DNA of 64,000 nucleotides from Ceriagrion tenellum (lineage: Eukaryota > Arthropoda > Insecta > Odonata > Coenagrionidae): the NCBI GenBank assembly GCA_963169105.1, contig OY720636.1, positions 92,672,583 to 92,736,582 of the forward strand, written 5' to 3'. Within the stretch, counting starts at the first letter, position 1, and each line of letters begins with the position of its first letter. Of this stretch, positions 24,105 through 35,620 are shown piece after piece. The position numbers and the translations under genes were made by a program. The notes below the pieces were generated by a model, which was not told the origin of the DNA, searched no databases, and worked only from the letters and a program-made list of their open reading frames with translations.

Positions 24105-24320
24105 TTATTGTAGCTAGAGCAACAGCCTCTCTACTTGAGGGCCCAGGTTAAAATTCTGGTGGCGTTGGAAATTTTTCTGTAGTCTCTCGATCCCTTATGG
24201 GAGTTCCTTACATGTAATGAGGAGGGCACTTGTAGTCAATTCAGGCACAAGATAGTTAATTAGACATATGTCACAAATAGCCGGCTTTAGGGATGTCCAA
24301 TCAACTAATTGATGAATGAG
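24105..24320 (+). mobile_element. tRNA-derived SINE (SINE-B, copy 1)
   Basis: TAGCTAGAGCAACAGCC (A-box-like) is followed by a T arm CCAGG-TTAAAAT-TCTGG with 5 paired bases. The body GGAAATTTTTC...TCGATCCCTTATGGGA...GGAGGGCAC also occurs at 32330-32560, which supports a dispersed family. Confidence 0.6.
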
Positions 24321-25747
24321 AGAAAGATGGATGACAATGTGAAAGCATGAAAATATTAATAATTTTCAGCATTGTTTTTCTACTCAAAGTGGCGTTTGTT
24401 TTATCGCATAAGTAACTGGTACTCAAAATTATAAACTCTTCCCTATGTCTGATTAGTCAACTGGAACCAATAACCTTCTGTTACACACATCAGCGTAGAA
24501 AAACTCAAATAATTGGCGCGAAAAACCTGATTGAATAAGTGGAAACTCATAAAAGTTGCACGAACACGACGATGATTTTAGAAATCCAGTCCATAATTAA
24601 GAGAGTCGATACTTCTATTCAGATACAAAATGTTGCTTAAAAACTCCAGTTTAGCCTAAAAAAATTGTAAATTTCGAAGAATATATGATAAAGGGAAAAA
24701 TCTTGCTCCAACTTAGGCATAATGAAATGAAACTGTAACGTTCGCTCCCCGTTTTGAAACGGCGCCGAGAGAAATTCATTTGTAAAGTTTAGTTTCCAAC
24801 TGGAGCAAAAGTTAGCCCTTTGGTGATAAACGAAAACTTCAATGACTCCTCTGCACCTGTTAAAGTTTCATCCTCTGATGCTGGGTGGAAACCGGAAAAG
24901 AATAATTAGCAGTTTCAACTAAATTTACTTAAAATGGGCAGTACGGGACAAGAATGGGTGGGACAAGGCTAAGATACGAGAGGAGGTAAGATCACTGTAG
25001 TAACTTAAGCCACAAATCGCTTGCACTGTGCCAAAAAATAACGAATTGGTCATGCGTGCCTAAGAAAAACCGCAAAAATGGGCGGGACAGATTATATAAA
25101 AAATATTTGGGGTGAAAGACAGTTTTTCCCCTACCAACGGATACTTTTTACTCTGTAATGTTGGTTTTACTCTGTCAGGTTCTTGAGTTTTGTTCACCGA
25201 ATAAAGTTCCATTCGGATTTTTTTGCATTTTATTTTCTCCACATATTCTTGATAATTTCACTAATTGCCACATCAAATCTGCTTCAATTATTTTTACTCT
25301 TGGGCAAGCCAGGCCATGTTAGGGTGGCTTCCGTTGATTAATCACTCATTTACCATCTATCGTTTTTTATCATCAGTTTAAAATCCTAAATTAAGTCCCC
25401 TTAGACTCAATATCACTTACATTCCTAACAATTGCAATAATTTCTTCTTTACTTTGGCTGTCGGATATGATAGGAGAGGTCTAGATGCTGGACATTTAAC
25501 TATTTTACCGTTCAGTTGTTGAGAGATTGCCCCTCCAACTCCATGTTCCCTCAGACTCAGACTCTTCAGTTTCTTGTGATATTTACTAGTGACGGCCAAA
25601 TACATCATTGCCGCCAACTATTTTAGTGACAGAGATATGTATTTTAACGGAAAAACGGCTATTCAAGTAGGCAGACGCTATTTAAATGGTTATAACAAGT
25701 AGGCAGACGCAGGAGACTAAAATAATTCCCGATCTATACATGTACGG
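24321..25747. other. Nothing recognised
   Basis: AT-rich spacer with only short frames and no repeats recognised. Confidence 0.5.
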
Positions 25748-26015
25748 AGGTTATGGGGAAACTTACCTCAGAGAAAAGAAGAACAAGATAGATTGGACAC
25801 ACCCTTAGACACAATGGTTTTGTGAACAACATAATTGATGGTAAAATAGAGGGAAAACTCCCCAGAGGAAAACCCAGGAATAAGTTCATAGACCAAATAA
25901 AGAGGGACTACATAGGAAGAGCTACCAGGAAGTAAGGGGGCTAGCATTATATAGGGAAAGGTGGAACGCTACAGTCAAACAGTCATAGAAAGAACGACCA
26001 GTAATGATGATGAGA
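25748..26015 (+). mobile_element. RTE/BovB-like LINE, C-terminal tail (copy 3)
   Basis: Begins within the EKRRTR.IGHTL region (AGAAAAGAAGAACAAGATAG) and runs through AACATAATTGATGG, CCCCAGAGGAAAACCCAGGA, GACCAAATAAAGAGGGA to a GGAACGCTACAGTCAA end. Same family as 4236 but more strongly truncated. Confidence 0.8.
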
Positions 26016-26539
26016 TACCCAAATATACAACAGCAAATGGAGTGGTCCCTGTGCTCTCATTCATGCACTATTTTGACAATAACCAAGTTTCCAAAACATA
26101 AAATGCCAAACTCAACAAAATGTTGATATAGCTACTATATATTATTAGCAATATTGAGTGCTAACAAATTTTCTCTTAAATATTTGCATAAAGCCTCTAT
26201 CATCAGACATCTCGTCAAGAAAGCATCGTTAATGCTTTCTTGCCCAATGCAGTTCTACACTTTACACATTCATTAGTCCTCTTTAAGCAAGATTAACCAT
26301 TATATTCATGGCAAAATTGACTGAAGCAATTTGTTTTCTCTCTGAATACTACAAAAATTAAATATTAATCTGTTACTGAAATATTTAAATCAAATATACA
26401 CAGATATTTTTACATTCCAGCTTGTTGTCATTTTAAATTGAAATGAGTAATATAACGCTGCCGATCCAACTTTAAGAAATTAAAATAGCCAAATTTCTTA
26501 GGTCCTCAAGCAAGACCACTGTTCTCAGGAAACCGAGCC

Positions 26540-27260
26540 AAGTTCCCATCATCTTAGCCTTCTTTCCCTCTTAAAAACTTCCCCTTTACCACTTCCACTT
26601 TTCTACTCCCCCCTCTCTCACTCTTACCTCATTATCCTAAATACGCACGCAATCAAAACTGTTTTCATAATTCCTTAAGAAACAAATGAGCAGCGAAGAA
26701 CGTGTTCCCAGACCCCTTCCCTTCTCCTCTCTCACACCCCGTTCTATCCTCCGGGTCCGAAAAGGCCCAAACCCTTCAGCTCCACTGAAAAACCTCCACA
26801 GTACCCATTTTCCAGTCTTATACCCACGTACCCCTTGTCGCCACCACCCACTCCCTCCCCCCGCAACCTCCCCACACCCTGCCGCCGGCCATTCCTTCCC
26901 ATAATTCCCCTGATTCATAAACCTTTAAGTTGCGGCCTCCTCCTCTTCTTCTTCTTTTTAAACTTCCCCCCAGCAAGAAGTTCCACGTAATTTTCCCCCG
27001 CTTCGAGTGTGTGCGAGAGAAAGAGGCGGTAAGACTCGCTTTTCGGAAAAGAGGAAGGGACGAGGGATGAGGGAAAAGGGGTTGAAAGAAGCGAACGGGG
27101 AGGGAAAAGAAGAAAGGAGCGGAGATCCAGGCAAGTTTTATTGGAGGCAAAGGGAGGGAACACTAGGGTAAGGGGGCAGAAGGGCTTTGCGGCGTCTAAA
27201 GGCATGAAAGGGGGGGAGGGTTGCCTTCTCTACCCCTCTTCTCTTTCCCCCTATTTCCCT
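26540..27260. repeat. GC-skewed island: C/T-rich half then G/A-rich half
   Basis: 26550-26960 is pyrimidine-rich on the plus strand and 27020-27215 is purine-rich. The switch near 27000 gives the opposed skew also seen at 5220-5530. Frames of 60-110 codons on both strands are low-complexity. AACGCCCCGG follows at about 27410. Confidence 0.7.
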
Positions 27261-27712
27261 CTACCTTCCCAGGAATAGCACTCTTAAGGTGGTGGGGAGA
27301 ATCCGCGTGAATGTTTAATCGCGACTTGCCTGTCCAAATTTTCCGAATCCGGTGTTTGCCCCGGCGCTGTGCCCGGCTCAAAAACCTTTATACGTTATTT
27401 CCTTAGATTAACGCCCCGGCCGCTCTTTGAGAGCGGTGCATAATGCATAATCCAATTCCGTTTGCTTGGTCACGATTCTGCATCACCGGTCGGGCGAGAT
27501 TTCTTTCTCTGAGGCCGGATGACAGATGCGATCACAAAGCAAATAATAGCATCCTTAAAGCCTTACAACAGACGGGTGAAATAAAAGCATGATGTACAGA
27601 GATGATAGAGTAAAAATGGTTTAGTTTTACGATATCAATGTTTTCTTTGATCACACTCTCTGAGGTTTACGTTCAATGATTTGGAAAGTGACCGATATAC
27701 GTCCAATTTTAT

Positions 27713-27847
27713 TTAACCTTTACCTTACTGGGTTTTTTCGTATCCGTAAGCCTTGCTGGACGGGTTTTTTCTAAATTTACATTTAATGTGCCAAACGCTT
27801 GGTACTTTAGAGCTACAAGAGAGACACGCCCGGAAGATAAAGGTTAA
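27713..27847. mobile_element. Small TTAA-flanked MITE, 127 bp core
   Basis: Left end TTAA-CCTTTACCTT (TTAA 27713-27716), right end AAGATAAAGG-TTAA (TTAA 27844-27847). Inverted ends match over about 10 bp with one mismatch. TTAA duplications suggest a piggyBac-type non-autonomous element unlike the one at 13229. Confidence 0.65.
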
Positions 27848-27979
27848 GTAAATTTTTAAGTTGCGAACGACAAAGATGGCAAATGTCCTTCCACCCAGTT
27901 ACGAGATAATATTTCACATGATTATCCATACTTCATTAAGTGCCAATAGTTTAAAATAAAAATTAATTTCAATCATCAT

Positions 27980-28190
27980 TGGTTATTCAATCCTAAGATT
28001 AGTTGAGTGCAGCCCTCCAACCTTCCCCGTCAAATGCTAGTTCCCTTACTTCCTGATTTTTTTCCTATGTAATTTCCTCTTTTTTGGTCCATTAACTAAA
28101 TCCTAATCTCTGGAGACTTTTCCCTCTACTTTGCCTTCAATTATATTCTTTCCAAACTCATTGTGTCTCAGGGTGTGTACAATCCATCTT
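27980..28190 (-). mobile_element. RTE/BovB-like LINE, C-terminal tail (copy 4)
   Basis: Minus-strand fragment: GCAGCCCTCCAACCTTCCCC, ATGCTAGTTCCCTTACTTCC, CTTTGCCTTCAATTATATTC and CATTGTGTCTCAGGGTGTGT are the reverse complement of the 3' part of the family. It ends before the WCWRR region. Confidence 0.8.
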
Positions 28191-28799
28191 GTTTAATAAT
28201 TTTAATATAACAATGTAATCATTGGTTTTGAAACCAATTAAAAATTGCCCTTCGTCATACTCCGGCTTATGAAATATTTTAGGCTCACCCGGTGAATTAA
28301 AATTTTGAACTGTCCACTGGATTCCTACCAGGCTTATGCCTTCATGATGTCCGAATTGGATATTTTTACTATCAACCTCAGGGATGCAGATGGAAATCTT
28401 AAAGAAACTTGTCATCTACAGCCCTGAATATGTTAAGAATATCTCCTATAGATACGTGGCCATCATGAAAAAATCAACCCGGGGGGAAGCCCGAGTATAA
28501 CCCACCTGAAACATATACCACTCTAAAACGTTTTCTTTGAAGGCTTTTTTTTACTGAAAAATCGTAAAAAATATAATTTCACGATAGGTAAGAGGCTGAA
28601 ATATCTTCGTTACGTAACTCTATACCTCCGTATATGCTTCTGAAATTAAAAAACTGGCACTCACTCAGAACCAATCCTACAATAATGAGAGCTAAACCAG
28701 TCAAAGCTCCGTAGGAATTAAGGTGACCCAAATAAAACGATTTGTACCGCCATGATATTAATGCCACAGTGTAGAAAGTATAATATAGAAAAAATATAC

Positions 28800-29324
28800 A
28801 GATTTTTTTAAGATGCTTTTTTACGTTCAATTGAAAATATGGTGGTAAAGAAATATGTTTTATAAGTCGTTGTAGTTCATTGCATTGCATGGAAGCAGAA
28901 TGGTAGGGACCACGCAACAAAAGGTGCTAAATAGCAATAATAATATTTGATTTAGCCGGCAGATAGAAATGTCCGCATAGCTTCCTTATAATACGTATTA
29001 CATAGAACATAGAATGATAACATAAAACAATACAATAAATATCACAATTTACAGGAGGAGCCTCGCACAAATCTACAAAATTTTGTAGATATATACTCAA
29101 GAAAGGCCACATATGAAATAAACGCAATTATAAATCATTCTAAATCATTGGACTTTATAAATTCATTCTCATTATAGAAATATTTTTTAAAAAGACACTG
29201 TTTTACGTTCAATTAAAAATATGGTGGGGAAGAAATAGGTTTTATAGATCGTAGTAATTTATTTAATAGCATGGAAGCAGAATGATAGGGACCACGCAAC
29301 AAAAGGAAAGAGGGGTGCTAGTTT
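28800..29324. repeat. Local duplication, about 382-bp offset
   Basis: 28800-28932 (TTACGTTCAATTGAAAATAT...GGGACCACGCAACAAAAGG) recurs at 29182-29324 in the same orientation with scattered substitutions. The 250 bp between the copies is not obviously duplicated, so it is either a partial tandem duplication or two insertions of one repeat. Confidence 0.75.
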
Positions 29325-29544
29325 ATGTTTACAAAGATGTTGCTACGTGTGGAGTAGTTGTGATACTTAAGAGTTGTTTGGGAAATTCATGGGAATATTT
29401 TTTACAAAACAAAGACATTTCAGTATAAATATAGAGGTAAGAGTAAGGATTTTGCTGGCAGCTAAAAGGAATATCTTCACATCATCATTATGGTAGTTTG
29501 GGCGAAATATCATTTTAGCTAGAAATCAATAAATTTTGTATCAT

Positions 29545-29700
29545 TCTAAAGAAAAATATATCACCCCTCCATTGACATAAAAAATTTAACCCCTTACCAC
29601 ATTACTTTCCGAGATATTTGCAAAAAAGATACCAGCCATTTTATCTGGGAAATGGTACGTGTGTGAACTCAGGAGAGTACTTGTATTGAAAATGAGGTAT
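29545..29700 (+). repeat. Unclassified dispersed repeat R1, copy 1
   Basis: Shares with 34330-34477 the series AAAGAAAAATAT, CCCCTTAC, ACTTTCCGAGAT, TGGGAAAT.GTACG and GAACTC.../GCACTCCGCAGGGT, in the same order and orientation. Class unknown; no coding content. Confidence 0.55.
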
Positions 29701-29849
29701 TTCCTAACACTTAGATCTCGTCAAAAAATCAACTGTATATAGTTTTTATGTTTTCTTAACTGTCTTTTAAATAAATCATATTGCCACCGTAGTAAATACT
29801 TCGGGATCACAATAAACCTTCCCTTTTCATGGAATTTCAAACGTACGGC

Positions 29850-30062
29850 GGGAAAAAAATGAGTCAAGTTAAAGACTTATTTAGATTTTTCCATTTGATT
29901 ACATACAATTTCTGTCATGTAAAACTATTTGATTTCACAATTAATAATGCGATATTTAATTCATGTGTCTCACAGTTGGTAAAATTAAAACGTATATATC
30001 GAATATGGTCTCTATTATGATTAGGGAACTATCTCGCTCACCCTAACTTAACGACTAACTTC
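29850..30062 (+). repeat. Unclassified repeat R2, arm 1 of an inverted pair
   Basis: AAAAAATGAGTCAAGTTAAA, ATTAATAATGCGATATTTA, ACGTATATATCGAA and TAGGGAACTATCTCGCTCA appear as reverse complement, in reversed order, at 31868-32085. The arms lie about 1.8 kb apart. No frame or known family recognised. Confidence 0.7.
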
Positions 30063-31500
30063 ACATGTAATTTCTGGAATTATATAGCTGTAGCATGATG
30101 TAGTATCTTGTAGAGCTATTAACCAATCACATTAATAATACCGATCAGTAGTTGTATCTAAAATAGTGTACCACATGGTAGCATGTTTGTCTACGTAGTA
30201 CTCTCCTAGTGTCCGGTCAGACCACGCATTGTTATCCTGACAGCTTTTGGCCTGGGCCTGGGCTTGGCGAGCGGGGGAAGGTGCGCAGGTCTGATCCAAG
30301 CTGAAATGAGTGCTGCATACCTTGTGTGGAATCACCCCTTGCCACATACACTAGTGGCGGCTAGAACAGTATTTCTTAGATGTAGGATAACTTAAATGTT
30401 TTAGTGGAAGGTCTTCAGTCGTAGCAACAGACTTCTAATCAATTATTATATCATATTGTCTATTTTACAAATCGTTCCTGTCTCAATTTCATTCGTTCTT
30501 ATTTTGACGGCGCAAGCACGCTTTCCGCTTCTCGTCACCTATGTCACCAGGTCCGATTTCTTCATCATACTTCAGCAAAAAGTACAGTTTGCAAGGCCAA
30601 ACTCAATAAATCATCCGCTCCTCTTCCACGCAATGCTCTAAAAATACGCAAGAGTACAAAAACCTGATCAAATATCCATGAAGATCGAGTGACTCCGTCG
30701 CCAGAATGAATACAGAGGCAAAGAAAGACATGGGGAGGTCGAATTTCAGGGCAAGCCGGATTCACAGCTCCAAAGAGATCTATAAACCGGCACAAAAGCT
30801 TGGTGAATGAAAAACGCATCCCATGCGGGGAGGGCTCAAATTTCATTACTGACGCGGTGCGCAGGGACGAATCAATTTCAATCGGTGACAACCTCCACCG
30901 AAAACAAACACCCATAAGATAAAAATTTACATTGGTTTGTTTGAAATAAAAATAAGAGGCATTGGAAGGTAGGTTTCGAATAGCTAGAGTTTTGACGCAC
31001 CTGTATCTAATATCTTCCCAAATAGCAGACGTAATGGTGTGTGAAACGGCATTTTTAAGCGACGCACCACATCCGCTCGACCGGTTGAACTTGTCATAAT
31101 TTCCAACCCTCAAATTTTGCTACAGACGTATATCATCAATTTGAAATTTTCAGGATATAATTAATAAAACCTTGCCAAGGAAGGTCTATTTCTCAAATTG
31201 GCAATTTTCTGTAGGTGTATAAATAAACTCCCGGGAAAATGGCATTCTATTGTGTATATTTTTACAAAAACCTTAAATTATATTGAAAAATCTTTAACAA
31301 AGGGAGATGTATTTGTTCTTCTAACTGAATGTTGAGTAGCATTGGCTCATTTCCGAAGGCTACCAGATATGTTTTCTGCGATGGTATGATAGAATGGTGA
31401 CTCAAATATTTCAGACTATCCTCTCAAATCCTCAATTACCTTCCTACGTGCAGGGAGCACACGCACATTTAGACATGTTTTATGATTACTTTATCTTGAT
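30063..31500. other. Nothing recognised; 182-codon frame at 30565-31113 (minus) without motif
   Basis: The sequence between the R2 arms contains the second longest open frame of the window. Its translation has no recognisable domain, signal peptide or repeat, and the length is within what chance can give in 64 kb of this composition. I do not call it a gene. Confidence 0.4.
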
Positions 31501-31508
31501 TACTTATA

Positions 31509-31567
31509 ACACGACCTGAGTTACGATATATAATTATCATCTTCAGGTATTGTAACCTGGGTCGTGT
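31509..31567. repeat. Short foldback with CCTGAAGATGAT motif
   Basis: ACACGACCTGAGTTAC and GTAACCTGGGTCGTGT form an inverted repeat around ATCATCTTCAGG, whose complement reads CCTGAAGATGAT. A small member of the foldback group seen at 37300 and elsewhere. Confidence 0.6.
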
Positions 31568-31867
31568 ATTTATGAGCATCTTTTGTGGTAAAGTAAAAGT
31601 TATCATTAAATGTGTCTATTGAAACATACCACCGATTTAACAAAGATACTGTTTTATTTGGACAACTTAACACCTTATATGCGACTGTTACCTGAGAGAG
31701 AGAGTTTTCTGGAGTGAGAGACTTCTGACTTAAAAACGCCTCGATCGGGTGTGAGTGTCGCCATCTAGAGGAATTTCTACGGAACCATTCCCTATCGGAG
31801 GATAAAATGCGTCCTCTTAAACTTTAGAAAAAGGTAAGGAATACGAAAAAGATACGTAGAAAGAAAG

Positions 31868-32085
31868 AATGATTAAGGTCGTTTGAGCGAGATAGTTCCC
31901 TACTCATAATGGAGACCAATTTCGAAATATACGTATTAGTCTCAGCTGCTGCAGGAGACATGAACTAAATATTGCATTATTAATGGTATAATAACATACC
32001 GTTATATGACTGAAATTCTAAGTAATTAAAAAAAATAACTATTCAAGCCTTTAACTTGACTCATTTTTTCAAGTGGTAAGCTTAA
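31868..32085 (-). repeat. Unclassified repeat R2, arm 2 of an inverted pair
   Basis: Reverse-complement partner of 29850-30062, with recognisable TGAGCGAGATAGTTCCCTA, TTCGAAATATACGTATTAG, AATATTGCATTATTAAT and TTTAACTTGACTCATTTTTT strings. Confidence 0.7.
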
Positions 32086-32329
32086 AACTCCTTCAAAACT
32101 GAAGATTTTTGGTGATCCTGAAAAAATTACAGCAGTGACAATTAAGATTTATTTAAAAAAAATAGTTAATAAACCACATAAACTACACATCTTTGATTTT
32201 TTAAGAAATCTAGGATCTTGAAATTCCTCATTATCGTTTTTTTACGTTCTCGTATGTGAGAGCTGCTTATTCGGTGCGACAAATATTATTTGACAACCTT
32301 ACTAGACAGGAATAGACTAAATAATCGAC

Positions 32330-32560
32330 GCTGTGGGATCGGCCACGTGTGGTGGCTGGAGTACCAGCCACCACACCTGGCTGCTTACCATACGGATAGT
32401 CTGGGTTAAAATTCAAGGGGGGAGGGGTGAGAATTTTCAGAGGAATTCCGATCCCTAATGGGGTGTCTTGTGGAGGGCACATCAAGTCCATACTCCGTCT
32501 CCTGGGTGACAATACAGTTACATACAATTGACCTTAGTCCCCTTGGACCCTTTCGTTAAT
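32330..32560 (+). mobile_element. SINE-B copy 2 with perfect 13-bp hairpin
   Basis: The T-arm-like CTGGGTTAAAATTC, GAGAATTTTCAGAGG, TTCCGATCCCTAATGGGGTG and GGAGGGCAC strings parallel 24105-24320. Upstream, 32347-32376 is a perfect palindrome: GTGTGGTGGCTGG, loop AGTA, CCAGCCACCACAC. The hairpin seems to replace or extend the tRNA-like 5' part. Confidence 0.6.
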
Positions 32561-32942
32561 GTGGTGCGAGCGACTTATGTATACAGTTTTTCCCCAAGCT
32601 TTGCACATGTGTTTTTATTAGTAACGAGTAAATGGGTTCTCGCAGTTTGCAAGCAAGGCGGGTGAGTTTGTATAGTATATAAATGAGAAATACTTCAAAT
32701 ACAAAGAATAATTGCTCGGCGTAAGGCTCCATAAAATATAACGGTGCTTATGCAATGACGTATTTGATGATAATGAGTTCCGTATCTAATGAAATGATAA
32801 ATATACAGAGTTCCAAATTCCAAATCGACAATCGGCCTGGCGACAATGGAAAAATCTATCAATAGAAACGAACATGAAGAAATTTCAAAAACACCCGATA
32901 AAAGATTAAAAATTTCAGTTGAACGGTAGGTTGGGAAAGCCA

Positions 32943-33540
32943 TGGGAGGGGAAAGACTGGGAGGGGAAATACTGGGACAGGTGACGAGATATAAGTATCC
33001 AGGAACGGAAATTACACAAGACTGGAAATGTGACGAGGAGATTTAAGGTAGAATTGCATTGGCTAGAGACGCTGTTATCAAAAAGAAAAGGATGTTGAGT
33101 AGCAAAATGGATATTGGGCTTAGGAAAAGGTTGGCAAAGTGTTATGGTTGGAGCGTCTTACTGTATAGTTGTGAGACATGGACGGCTGTGAAAAAGGATA
33201 TAAAACGGATTGAGGCATTGGAGATGTGGATATGGAGAAGAATGTTCAATATTAGTTGGGCAGACAGTGAGAAATGAAGAGGTATTGACCAGAATGGGGG
33301 AAGATAGAGGGCTGATAAAGACAATTGAAACAAGGAAGCAAAACTGGCTGGGACATATATTAAGAAGAAATTGTTTGATGAAGGAGGTATTAGAAGGGAT
33401 GGTGAAAGGAATGGGTAAACGAGGAAGAAGAAGAAAGAAAATGACGGATGATTTAGAAGAGGAGACAGGATACGCGGGGATGAAGAGGAAGGAACAAGAC
33501 CAAATTATCTGCAGGAGAGGCTAGTGAGGACCTGCTAAAC
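32943..33540 (+). mobile_element. LINE ORF2 C-terminal region, distinct family
   Basis: Reading frames give TRYKYPGTEITQDWKCDEEI, a stop, then GRIALARDAVIKKKRMLSSK, RLAKCYGWSVLLYSCETW, RIEALEMWIWRRMFNISWAD, then after a frameshift RKQNWLGHILRRN and GKRGRRRKKM. This follows the F-Y-LG, EI..RI..A, LY..ETW, W-WRRM, W.GH.LR, RGR order of RT-distal domains in RTE-like insect LINEs. At about 500 bp with only two or three breaks it is among the least decayed coding remnants here. The sequence differs clearly from the 4236 family. Confidence 0.82.
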
Positions 33541-34329
33541 AGCAATATACCAGTGATGTTGATATTATTAATACATATATTAATAATATATGATGATAAA
33601 AGGTAAAAATATTGCATGCTACCGATTTGTTTTCTTGGCAATTAAATTCTATCTTAACACGTAGCCGTACGGAGCTCGATATATATCTCGAAATAATTAG
33701 ATTTTATATGCACAGATTTTCCCCTAAACGCAAAAACTTGCGTTTAATATTATTATAAAGGTTCCGAATAAATATCAAGATATTATGTTGAATAAAAAAC
33801 ACGTACTTACAAACGGTTTTTCCGGTATTTTCAAATTCCGCGTCACAACCCCAAGTCTTTAATTGAGACGAAAATTTTAAAATGTTATTTTTCGTCATTT
33901 ATAATACAACACATGTATCATTTCCAGCGTATAAATGAATTTACTTACGGGAAATGTGTTATTTTTTCGATTTACTTGAGAAGTTATTACAATGCGCACT
34001 CAATGACTCACGATTCGCACTCCAAGCTCATTGAGAGCAGACTAATGCCACCGCCGGTTTTCTCTCTACTTTGTTCTCTATTCCCTTACCTACCAACCCA
34101 CTTGACCTCGATGGTGCAAATGACCTCTGTAGTCTTTCGCCTCCCAAAATAACCAACCAATCAAAAAATCTAGAGACTGACTGCCAAATGGATGATTTCT
34201 TGGATACTCCTTCGTTTTATACTGTTCACGGCCGCGGTAAGAATAGATTCAAATACTCAAATTCAGCCAAAACATACCCATTAGGATTTGAGCAAATCAT
34301 CATTTTACTCAGAAAACAATAAACCAGAT

Positions 34330-34477
34330 CTCATGTTAAAGAAAAATATCGCATCCTTCCAAAGACACCAAAACATCAGCCCCTTACTGGAACACTTTCC
34401 GAGATTTTTGACGCACAATACATGCCCTTTTCCATGGGAAATAGTACGCGGATGCACTCCGCAGGGTCCATTGAATA
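34330..34477 (+). repeat. Unclassified dispersed repeat R1, copy 2
   Basis: Partner of 29545-29700, roughly two-thirds identical by eye with small indels. Confidence 0.55.
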
Positions 34478-35369
34478 ATTTATCAACTGCCTAGTAGCAA
34501 TTTAATGGAAGCAGCTTTCAAACACCGTTGCTAATACTATCCAGAATTCTTTTCAGAAGAAGGAGGTATGCAATCAATGAGGAAGTTTTACTCTATAATG
34601 ATTTTCATTTTTGGTGTTATATTTCTATCACTATATGGTTGTTAACAATAAATATTCTGCCGCTGAAGATTTAAATAGTGCCTCTCACTGTAGCTCAAAA
34701 GCCGAGCTTTGACCAATATTGTCAGTAAACACCAAGAGAATTGCCTTGAAGATGAGAGTAAAAGGAAAATCATGGTAAGGTTGCTCCTTAATTTTTCAGG
34801 ACAGTTACATTAAGGGCCAATTTTATAATGACTGGTTCGCATTTTTCTCAGTTTGAAATCAGAAGTCCTCACACCCACAATGCTCACGTAAACTAACCCT
34901 GACAATCTGATTTAATATATGTTTAATACTCTTGGTTAAGAGCTGCGATATCTTGCGTTCAAAAATAACCGAAATAAACTTGGTTTAAATTTGCTGTGGT
35001 TTGTTTGATTAAAGTCATGCGATGTGTCCTCAACAATCCAGATTAAAAGCCACAACTTATCCCAGATACACGTTGTTGGCATTTTTTTCTGATGCCTTCT
35101 GTGAGTTCTCAAGCCTGATGAACTCATTTCATTTTCCCCAGTTTTTTACGCAACTTTATTTCGCAACATTGCGGACGCAACGCCTTTTTTTGCCAGTCTC
35201 TTCCTCTTCCCCCTCGAGAACGAAACATTAAGAGCTGTCGTTTAACTTTCCTGATTTAATTTATAACCGGCTAACACTTCCTTCCCCTTGGCAGTTCCCA
35301 GTGAAGGTTATTTAAGTTCCGGGGGGAGCCGGGAGTGCTATGTTTTACAGTTTTCTCACGCGTAAACGC
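34478..35369. other. Nothing recognised
   Basis: Background DNA. A 63-codon minus-strand frame at 34936 and its plus-strand shadow are without motif. Confidence 0.45.
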
Positions 35370-35620
35370 ACATCTCTCTCTCTTCCTCTCCCCCCCTTTT
35401 CCCCTGCTCAGTCCGTTTTAGACCTTGCCCGTGATAATTCTCATTCCGAGCCTCATCTCTCTTCTCGTCCGACCTCACGATTCCGTTTTGCCCTTCTCCC
35501 ACTCCTCTCCTCCTCCCCCTTCTACCATTCGCCCACCCCCAGCTCTGTCACACCATCCCCTCCATCCCCACCACCCCCTCCCTCCTCCACCCCCTTCTCC
35601 TGTCTTTTTAATTAACTCCT
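35370..35620 (+). repeat. C/T-rich island
   Basis: Pyrimidine-rich plus strand (CCCCCTTC, CCACCCCCTCCCTCC). The serine/proline-rich frames of 91 and 111 codons are compositional. The following 35630-35990 is GC-richer than background but without motif. Confidence 0.65.
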
